This document shows positions 58,403-64,000 of a stretch of 64,000 nt of DNA, piece after piece. The stretch comes from Komagataeibacter swingsii (lineage in GTDB: Bacteria; Pseudomonadota; Alphaproteobacteria; Acetobacterales; Acetobacteraceae): assembly GCF_003207895.1 (NCBI RefSeq), contig NZ_NKUB01000001.1:310001-374000 (forward strand), given 5' to 3'. Position 1 is the first letter of the stretch; each line of letters begins with the position of its first letter. A model generated the notes under the pieces. It was not told the DNA's origin, did no database searches, and saw only the letters and a list, made by a program, of their open reading frames with translations. Made by a program: the position numbers and the translations under genes.

Positions 58403-59311
58403 ATGTTCTCGTGGGTGCGGCCCTTTTTGTCAAATGGAACGCAGGCCGCCGTACCGGCCATGATGGATGGAACCGTGCCGCAACAGCAAGACAGAACGGC
58501 AGCCCGGCTGCTTGTGCCCGACGGTGCGCGCACGCGCGGGCGCTGGGCGCGCATGGCGGCCGGGTGGGCGGTGCTGCTGGCGGTGCTGGGGCATGGGGTG
58601 ATCGGCGCATGGCTGCTGCCGGGCGGTGCGAAGGTGCCTGCGTCGCCCAGCGAAAAAAACGCCATCCAGGTCTTTTTTGATCGGCCGGAGGTTGCAACGC
58701 CCTCCGAACCGGCTACACCACAGCCACAGCCACAGCCACAGCCACAGCCACAGCCACAGCCACAGCCACAGCCACAGCCACAGCCACAGCCACAGCCACA
58801 GCCACAGCCACAGCCACAGGCCATGCCCCATGTGGCGGGCAGCCAGGAAACGCCGGTCGTGCGGCATGTCCCCGCCGGCACGCCTGTGTCACCCTTACGG
58901 GCACCCGCCCACGCAACGGCCCCGCATGCAGCGCCTGTTCCGCCGCCCGTGGCCCCATCCGGCTCACGGGCCGATACCGCCCATGCCATGGCGGCACCCG
59001 GCCATGCGCAACAGGCGGCAGCGGCGGCAATGCCTGCCGCCGCATTGCATTGCACGCCACCCGCATGGCGTTATCCCCCCATGGCCCGGCACATGCATGA
59101 AGAAGGTAGCGCGCTGGTGGATCTGGTCATTGGCGGGCAGGGGCAGGTGGTGCAGGCAAGCCTGCGCGCCAGCAGCGGTTATGATGATCTGGACAGCACG
59201 GCCGTCGCCGCCGCGCGCAATGTCCACTGCACGTCGGATGGGGGGGCGCTGGAGGGCAGGCATCTCACACTGCCGGTCGTCTTCCACCTGAAGGGGCAGG
59301 GAATGCCCTGA
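58403..59311 (+). CDS. tonB: TonB energy transducer with (PQ)17 linker
   Basis: A 302-aa TonB-type protein: cytoplasmic N-terminus (about 50 residues, long for the family), one transmembrane helix (GWAVLLAVLGHGVIGAWLL), a periplasmic Pro-rich spacer with 17 Pro-Gln pairs, and the C-terminal TonB fold (CTPPAWRYPPMARHMHEEG through LTLPVVFHL). It transfers proton-motive energy from ExbBD to an outer-membrane receptor; its divergent placement next to the copper receptor points to that partner. The shared 47-nt divergent gap allows joint control. exbB/exbD are not in the window. Confidence 0.88.
   Translation: MFSWVRPFLSNGTQAAVPAMMDGTVPQQQDRTAARLLVPDGARTRGRWARMAAGWAVLLAVLGHGVIGAWLLPGGAKVPASPSEKNAIQVFFDRPEVATPSEPATPQPQPQPQPQPQPQPQPQPQPQPQPQPQPQPQPQAMPHVAGSQETPVVRHVPAGTPVSPLRAPAHATAPHAAPVPPPVAPSGSRADTAHAMAAPGHAQQAAAAAMPAAALHCTPPAWRYPPMARHMHEEGSALVDLVIGGQGQVVQASLRASSGYDDLDSTAVAAARNVHCTSDGGALEGRHLTLPVVFHLKGQGMP
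58718..58819 (+). repeat. Hexanucleotide tandem repeat (CCACAG)17 in tonB
   Basis: Seventeen uninterrupted copies of CCACAG, 102 nt, encode (Pro-Gln)17. The perfect nucleotide identity of all units, with no synonymous changes, suggests recent slippage expansion. Gains or losses stay in frame and would change only spacer length. Confidence 0.97.
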
Positions 59312-60454
59312 TTACCGGATGGCGGTGGGATGGCCGGTACCGGCCCGCGAGGCGCCAGCCTGCGTGGCGACCAGTTGTTCCGCCCGTTCCATGACCGCAC
59401 GGGCCTGCGCCGTTATCGCATTCAGGTTGTAGGAGGACAGGATCTGCCGCCGGGCCGCGGTCCCCATCCGGGCGCATAGCGCGGGATCATCGTACAGCCG
59501 CAGCAGCAGGCTGGCCAGGCGTTCCGGCGTCGCGGGGTCAAGGAACAGGCCGCTTTCCCCATCCCTTACCACGTCGGCCATGGCGCCCACGGGCGTGACA
59601 ATGGATGGCACGCCCGCCTGCATGGCTTCATGCAGGGCGATGCACAGCCCCTCGAACAGCGATGGCTGCACATAGCCATGCAACCCGGCGCAATACGTGA
59701 ACGGGTCGGCCTGGAAACCTGACAGCGTGACATTGTCCAGCCCGAGCGCCATGATCTGCGTCCGCAACTGCGGGGCGAGGGAGCCTTCGCCACCGATATC
59801 CAGATGGATGCGGCACTGCGGCGCATGGTCGCGCAGCCAGGCCATGGCCTGGATCAGCAGCCCGTAATTTTTCTGGGGTTCCAGCCGGCCCAGCGTGCCC
59901 AGGCGGAATACGGCGCGCCCGTCATCCGCGCCCGCCCATGGCACGGCCTGGGGCATGCGGGCCTGCGCGGTGAACAGGGGCCATGTAATGACATCGCGCT
60001 GCGGCACATTCAGTTGCCGCGCCGTGCATTTGGCCACAAAGGGGGAATCCGCCACCCACAGGTCCGTCAGGCTGTGCGTGGCGTGCAGGAGCCGGCGATT
60101 CCACGGGCGCAGGTAGGCATTGTGCTGCCAGCTGACCACCGGCCTGCGCAGCAGCACGCCCGCCATCTGCCCATACAGGGTCGCGCGTGTCAGTGATGTC
60201 CAGATCAGGTCGGGCGCATGGCGGCGCACGGCGGCAAGCGTCGTGCGCAAGGACGCGAATTTATCAGGATCGGGGGAAAGGATGTCATAGGCAATTCCCG
60301 CCTCTTGCAGCCAGGCGACCGCGTTCCCGGCCTTCCGGGCCAGGGCGAGGACATGGACATCGTGCCCGCATGCACGCATTTGCGCCACGATATCGGGCAG
60401 GGGACGTTCAGCGCCCCCGCCGTTCAGGCTGTTGATGATGTAGACGATACGCAT
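59312..60454 (-). CDS. Glycosyltransferase family 4 (GT-B fold)
   Basis: A 380-aa retaining-type glycosyltransferase. It starts RIVYIINSLNGGGAERPL, the typical GT4 N-terminus, and has the nucleotide-sugar site LGTLGRLEPQKNYGLLIQA and QPSLFEGLCIALHEAMQAG with the conserved glutamates. Start at ATG 60454 matches the family; the extra 19 upstream codons are AT-rich leader. It may belong with the Wzy/Wzx genes, although the copper module separates them. Its stop abuts the tonB stop. Confidence 0.88.
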   Translation of the reverse strand: MRIVYIINSLNGGGAERPLPDIVAQMRACGHDVHVLALARKAGNAVAWLQEAGIAYDILSPDPDKFASLRTTLAAVRRHAPDLIWTSLTRATLYGQMAGVLLRRPVVSWQHNAYLRPWNRRLLHATHSLTDLWVADSPFVAKCTARQLNVPQRDVITWPLFTAQARMPQAVPWAGADDGRAVFRLGTLGRLEPQKNYGLLIQAMAWLRDHAPQCRIHLDIGGEGSLAPQLRTQIMALGLDNVTLSGFQADPFTYCAGLHGYVQPSLFEGLCIALHEAMQAGVPSIVTPVGAMADVVRDGESGLFLDPATPERLASLLLRLYDDPALCARMGTAARRQILSSYNLNAITAQARAVMERAEQLVATQAGASRAGTGHPTAIR

Positions 60455-60732
60455 GCAAACGATTTTGACACGTAAAAATAGAAAATTAATACAGTTTATA
60501 ATCGTTGACACATTTTATGTCTTATTTGAAACAAAACACACATATCTGTTACAAATTGATACTTAAGCGCTTATGGCATATATTATGGTTTTTTATGGCG
60601 TGGATGCGGGCTTCTGTTCCCTGTACCTGCATTCATGGCATAATGGTTCCGGTTTCGCAATAATGGGCCGGGATACCGGTGGCAGCCGGCGCGTATGCGC
60701 CATCGTGATGTGCCCCCTATGGCCCGCCTATG
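60455..60732. other. AT-rich intergenic region upstream of the glycosyltransferase
   Basis: About 280 nt, strongly AT-rich between 60460 and 60600, with several TTGACA-, TATAAT- and TTAATA-like strings on both strands but none at ideal spacing. It probably contains the glycosyltransferase promoter. No gene is seen. The AT-rich patch could be a silencer-protein target or a remnant of transferred DNA. Confidence 0.5.
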
Positions 60733-60766
60733 AAAAAAAACGCCCCCCGTCCTGTAACGGGGAGCG
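60733..60766 (-). terminator. Rho-independent terminator of the succinate-semialdehyde dehydrogenase gene
   Basis: On the minus strand a 9-bp stem CGCTCCCCG / CGGGGGGCG (one G-U) with an 8-nt loop is followed by eight T residues, 18 nt after the stop codon. Confidence 0.88.
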
Positions 60767-60784
60767 CCATCCGGCGGGGCCGGA

Positions 60785-62158
60785 TCAGGGGGTATGGACC
60801 AGTTTGCGGTTCAGGAATTCCTCAATGCCGAATTCCGAAAGCTCACGGCCATAACCGGAGTTCTTGATCCCGCCAAAGGGCAGGTCGGGGGCCGTGCCGG
60901 TAATGTTGTTGATGAACACCATGCCGGTGTCGATCCGGGCTGCGACGCGGCGGCCACGTTCCACATCGGTGGTCTGGATGGACCCACCCAGCCCGTATGG
61001 CGAATCATTGGCCATGGCGATGGCTTCATCATCGCTTCCGACAGGATAGATGATGGCGACGGGGCCGAAGATTTCCTCATGGAAAATGGGGTTGTCCCTG
61101 GTGATGTTGGTCAGGATCGCGGCCTTCATGAAAAAGCCTTCGCGGTCGATCTTCCTGCCGCCCACGACCAGTTCCGCCCCGTGGGATACGGCCTTTTCCA
61201 CCTGCGACACGGCGCGTTCCATGGCGGCCTGGCTGCTCATCGGGCCATGGGTGACGCCCTGTTCCAGCGGGTCGCCGTACTGGAATTCGCTGACCGCCGC
61301 CTTCAGGCGCGACGTGAAATCGGCAACCAGCGACTTGTGCACGATCATCCGCTTGGCGGCGGTGCAGACCTGGCCGTTATTGGACATGCGCCCCCGGATC
61401 GCCATGGGCACGGTCTTGTCCAGGTCGGCGTCATCCAGCACGATGAAGGCGTCGGACCCGCCCAGTTCCATCGTGCTCTTCTTCAGCGCGCGCCCGGCCT
61501 GCGACGCCACGGCGCTGCCCGCGCGCTCGCTGCCGGTCAGGGCGACGCCGCGCACTTCGGGGCGTTCGATCAGCTTTTCCGACTGGTCATTGGTAATGAA
61601 CAGGTTGGTATAGGCCCCTTCGGGCGCGCCCGCTTCACGGAACAGGTCTTCAAACGCGACGGCGCATTGCGGCACGCTTGGCGCGTGCTTGACCATGACG
61701 ACGTTGCCCGCCATCAGGTTGGGGGCCGCGACGCGGGCCAGCTGGTAGTAAGGGAAGTTCCACGGTTCCACGCAATAGATGATGCCCAGCGGTTCGCTGG
61801 TGACGGTTGCATGGCCCTGCGATACCGGCAGTTCGCGCGGCGCGAGGAAGGTTTCGGCCTTTTGTGCGTAATAGGCCAGGATGTCAGCCGAAAGTTCGAT
61901 TTCCCCAATGGCTTCGGGCAGGATCTTGCCCATTTCGATGGAAATCAGGCGGGCATGCTTTTCCTTGTCCCGGCGCAGGATTTCCGCGGCCTTGAGCATG
62001 ATCGCCTTGCGCTGTGCGATGGAACGGTGCCGCCAGTCGCTTTCCCATAACTGGTGGGCGGTGGACAGCTTCGCCAGCATTGCCTTGTCGTCATGCAGGT
62101 CAAAGACCTTTTCCGTCTTTCCGGTGGCCGGATTGATGGTGCGGTAGGGACTGGTCAT
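60785..62158 (-). CDS. NAD(P)-dependent succinate-semialdehyde dehydrogenase
   Basis: A 457-aa aldehyde dehydrogenase of the GabD/Sad group, oxidising succinate semialdehyde to succinate. Glu231 in MELGGSD and catalytic Cys265 in NNGQVCTAAKR have the family's 34-residue spacing; the C-terminal PFGGIKNSGYGRELSEFG is typical of this group. I chose ATG 62158 because AGGA lies about 10 nt upstream and homology starts at SPYRTINPATG; ATG 62194 would add 12 residues. In acetic acid bacteria this enzyme can complete an alternative TCA route, which is inference here. Confidence 0.88.
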   Translation of the reverse strand: MTSPYRTINPATGKTEKVFDLHDDKAMLAKLSTAHQLWESDWRHRSIAQRKAIMLKAAEILRRDKEKHARLISIEMGKILPEAIGEIELSADILAYYAQKAETFLAPRELPVSQGHATVTSEPLGIIYCVEPWNFPYYQLARVAAPNLMAGNVVMVKHAPSVPQCAVAFEDLFREAGAPEGAYTNLFITNDQSEKLIERPEVRGVALTGSERAGSAVASQAGRALKKSTMELGGSDAFIVLDDADLDKTVPMAIRGRMSNNGQVCTAAKRMIVHKSLVADFTSRLKAAVSEFQYGDPLEQGVTHGPMSSQAAMERAVSQVEKAVSHGAELVVGGRKIDREGFFMKAAILTNITRDNPIFHEEIFGPVAIIYPVGSDDEAIAMANDSPYGLGGSIQTTDVERGRRVAARIDTGMVFINNITGTAPDLPFGGIKNSGYGRELSEFGIEEFLNRKLVHTP

Positions 62159-62212
62159 GTCGTCAATGTCCTTTGTGGCTGCTTCGTAGGTCATTTTTCA
62201 TAACCGGCGAAG

Positions 62213-62237
62213 GTTTGCGTTGTCTGAACGCACAAAC
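62213..62237. promoter_or_regulatory. Imperfect inverted repeat upstream of the aldehyde dehydrogenase gene
   Basis: GTTTGCGTT (62213-62221) and AACGCACAAAC, with one extra base, face each other across 5 nt about 55 nt upstream of the start codon. The size fits an operator for a dimeric regulator. The rest of the 429-nt gap up to the SDR gene has no gene that I can support. Confidence 0.35.
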
Positions 62238-62523
62238 GGGTTGCTACGCTATGGGATGATCCCGGCTGGCGCGACCCGTTGCGGGAACGCTCTCCCTATC
62301 GTGACTATATCCACACGTATATTGTCAATGCATGCCGGGAACAGGGCAGGGGCACATCCGGGACGTGGTTCCCGGCCACGGCCACGACCGGGGCGGGGGA
62401 AGCCGTATGACGGGCGTGCCGCCCCGCGTCATCATCACGCGGGTTTGAACAATACGTTGCCATGGGCTGCGGCACGGGACGGGCGGCCGGCCCGTTCATG
62501 TCCCGTCATGGCCGCCGGGCCGG

Positions 62524-62551
62524 TTGTGTGGGGCAACGACTGGTGTACGAT
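62524..62551 (+). promoter_or_regulatory. Candidate promoter of the SDR gene
   Basis: TTGTGT (62524-62529) and TACGAT (62546-62551) with a 16-nt spacer, 36 nt before the start codon. Confidence 0.35.
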
Positions 62552-62587
62552 GCGGCCCGTTTTCAGATATTGCAGGAGGTAGGGACC

Positions 62588-63376
62588 ATGCGCATTGACC
62601 TGACGGGCCGCACGGCCATTGTAACGGGATCGACCGGCGGCATCGGGATGGCCATTGCAAGGGGGCTGGTCACCAGCGGGGCGCGGGTGGTGGTGAACGG
62701 GCGGAAAGCCCCTGCGGTGGACAGGGCGGTGCGCGACCTGTCCGCCCTGGGCGTGGGAAAGGCCGAAGGGTTCACGGGCGACCTGGGTACGGCGGTGGGG
62801 TGCGCCGCGCTGGTGGCGGCCCATCCGACCTGCGATATCCTGATCAACAATCTGGGGATTTTTGAACCGAAGGATTTTTTCGAGACGCCGGATGCGGACT
62901 GGAGCCGGTTTTTCGAAGTCAACGTCATGTCCGGCGTGCGCCTGTCGCGGGCCTACCTGCTGGGCATGAAGGCAAGGAACTGGGGGCGGGTCGTTTTCAT
63001 TTCCTCGGAATCCGCGCTGAACATCCCGGTTGAGATGATCCATTACGGCTTCAGCAAGACAGCGCAGCTTTCGGTGGCGCGCGGCCTGGCGGAACGGATG
63101 GCGGGAACGGGGGTTACGGTGAATTCCGTGCTGCCGGGGCCTACGCTGTCCGAAGGGCTGGCGGACATGCTGAAACCCGAACAGGAAAGGACCGGCAGGC
63201 CACTGGAGGAAGTGGCCGCGGAATTCGTCATGACGCACCGCCCCTCATCCATCATCCGCCGCGCGGCGACGGTGGAGGAAGTGGCGAACATGGTAGTCTA
63301 CCTGTCGTCCCCGCAGGCATCCGCCACCACCGGAGCGTCCGTGCGTGTCGATGGCGGGGTGCTCAGCACGATCTGA
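62588..63376 (+). CDS. SDR family NAD(P)-dependent oxidoreductase
   Basis: A 262-aa classical short-chain dehydrogenase. Cofactor motif TGSTGGIGMAIA (residues 13-24), NNLG in place of NNAG, catalytic Ser in ISSESAL, and YGFSK giving the YxxxK pair. ATG 62588 has AGGAGG upstream. The cofactor site lacks an acidic residue after beta-2 (VVVNGRK), which favours NADP over NAD. The substrate is unknown. It is transcribed divergently from the aldehyde dehydrogenase gene. Confidence 0.9.
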   Translation: MRIDLTGRTAIVTGSTGGIGMAIARGLVTSGARVVVNGRKAPAVDRAVRDLSALGVGKAEGFTGDLGTAVGCAALVAAHPTCDILINNLGIFEPKDFFETPDADWSRFFEVNVMSGVRLSRAYLLGMKARNWGRVVFISSESALNIPVEMIHYGFSKTAQLSVARGLAERMAGTGVTVNSVLPGPTLSEGLADMLKPEQERTGRPLEEVAAEFVMTHRPSSIIRRAATVEEVANMVVYLSSPQASATTGASVRVDGGVLSTI

Positions 63377-63450
63377 GGGGACAGCCCCCGGAAACATGTA
63401 TTTCTTAGAGACTGTTTGAAACGTCAGATCATGATAGCGCTTTAAAATTA

Positions 63451-63533
63451 AAGGAAGTTTTTGGTGAAGCTTTTTGCAGAAGCTTCGAAAGAACGCTGCC
63501 TTTTTGAGAAAAAGGCGGCACCCAAAAACTTTT
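63451..63533. repeat. Two-hairpin intergenic repeat, copy F
   Basis: The best-preserved outer arms: AAGTTTTTGGTG (from 63455) and CACCCAAAAACTT. Inside are GAAGCTTTTTGC/AGAAGCTTC (63466-63487) and GCTGCCTTTTTGAG/AAAAAGGCGGC (63495-63519). Lies between the convergent SDR gene and the hypothetical gene at the window end. About 40 nt upstream, GACTGTTTGAAA resembles GACTGTCTGAAA ahead of copy D. Confidence 0.9.
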
Positions 63534-63612
63534 ATTGTTTTTTATCAATGAGTTGTTTTCAAGTAGTCTCTTGCCGATTGCCCGGCCTCCCGCAGCCAGG
63601 CAATGGGGCTGG

Positions 63613-64000
63613 TTACTGGAACGGGCTGGCGGAATAGGATGGGGCGGTCGTGTAGCCCGCCGCCGGTACCGGCATGCTGGGTGCGGGATAGCCGGAGGGG
63701 CGGGTGGTCGGTGCGACATAGCTCGGGCTGGACAGTTTCTGTTCGGCGACAGAGGAATGCGCCGTAATGTTGCCCGTTCCCGTTCCCGTTCCCGTTCCCG
63801 TTCCCGTGTATGGACTGATGCCGCTGTGGATATTGCCGCGGGCGGGCATGGTCGTGACTGCCGGGGCCGGGCGGTCGGGCAGTATCCTGTCAGGATAGAC
63901 GGCGCCGGTGCTGTCATAATCCGTTGCGTTATAGCGCCCCACGCAGTTCTTGCCGCGTTCGGCGGTATGGACAGCGTCCAGTTCGCCTTTCAACTGGCCG
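63613..64000 (-). CDS. Hypothetical protein, C-terminal part (cut by window end)
   Basis: At least 128 residues open on the minus strand through the window edge, so the true start lies outside. The visible part begins QLKGELDAVHTAERGKNCVG, then becomes Pro/Ser/Thr/Ala-rich with a (Thr-Gly)6 run and a disordered C-terminus ending SYSASPFQ. One cysteine in KNCVGRYNATDYD. I do not recognise the family; an exported or lipoprotein-type product is possible but unproven. Confidence 0.6.
   Translation of the reverse strand, partial: GQLKGELDAVHTAERGKNCVGRYNATDYDSTGAVYPDRILPDRPAPAVTTMPARGNIHSGISPYTGTGTGTGTGTGNITAHSSVAEQKLSSPSYVAPTTRPSGYPAPSMPVPAAGYTTAPSYSASPFQ
63773..63808. repeat. Hexanucleotide tandem repeat (CCCGTT)5-6
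   Basis: Five exact CCCGTT units and one CCCGTG encode Thr-Gly pairs on the minus strand. A second in-frame dipeptide microsatellite in the window, after the one in tonB. Confidence 0.93.

Noticed and set aside
58718-58819. CRISPR-like repeat array
   Set aside because: Units are 6 nt, contiguous and in frame within tonB, with no spacers; it is a coding microsatellite.

Overview
The window comes from a high-GC acetic acid bacterium (Acetobacteraceae), most likely Komagataeibacter or a close relative. The strongest pointer is a single-polypeptide cellulose synthase BcsA-BcsB fusion (BcsAB, 1544 aa). The alphaproteobacterial order clpP-clpX-lon-hup and a complex I operon that runs into birA and an RNase J gene fit the same placement. 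Assignment is by protein motifs and gene order only; no database was searched.

Layout. 1-2.0 kb: end of a SUF iron-sulfur operon (sufS fragment, sufU, a SufT-type gene, a SufA-type carrier). 2.0-7.2 kb: an rRNA/tRNA m5U methyltransferase, a DEAD-box helicase, a CopD-like membrane protein, and the bifunctional NAD(P)HX repair enzyme. 7.2-14.5 kb: tRNA-Leu, then a protein quality-control block (trigger factor, ClpP, ClpX, Lon, HU) and tRNA-Val and tRNA-Asp. 14.7-27.8 kb: a complex I operon, nuoABCDEFGHIJKL-N, with overlapping or nearly abutting genes but no nuoM between nuoL and nuoN. 27.8-42.0 kb: birA, RNase J, proS, lolC/E-lolD, dnaE, metX-metW, a nitroreductase and a second DEAD-box helicase.

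42-64 kb is the accessory part. A solitary bcsAB sits behind a long AT-rich leader. Next come tRNA-Ser and a heavily deleted prophage: a 3' integrase fragment fused to tail genes, and one in-frame chimera of two unrelated virion proteins. The prophage ends in the 3' part of an IS1182-type transposase. Beyond it lie exopolysaccharide genes (a Wzy/ligase-like protein, a Wzx-like flippase, a GT4 glycosyltransferase). These are interrupted by a copper-uptake module: a TonB-dependent copper receptor, a DUF2946 protein, and a divergent dedicated TonB with a (PQ)17 linker. A succinate-semialdehyde dehydrogenase, an SDR oxidoreductase and a partial hypothetical protein close the window.

The most unusual non-coding signal is a family of about 80-nt intergenic elements, six copies in this window. 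The full copies have two internal hairpins (a GAAGC-T5/A5-GCTTC arm and a GCCGCC-T5/A5-GGCGGC arm) enclosed by an outer inverted repeat, so each could fold into a three-way junction. All six lie directly downstream of gene 3' ends, four of them between convergent transcription units. This suggests a dispersed repeat used as a (bidirectional) terminator.
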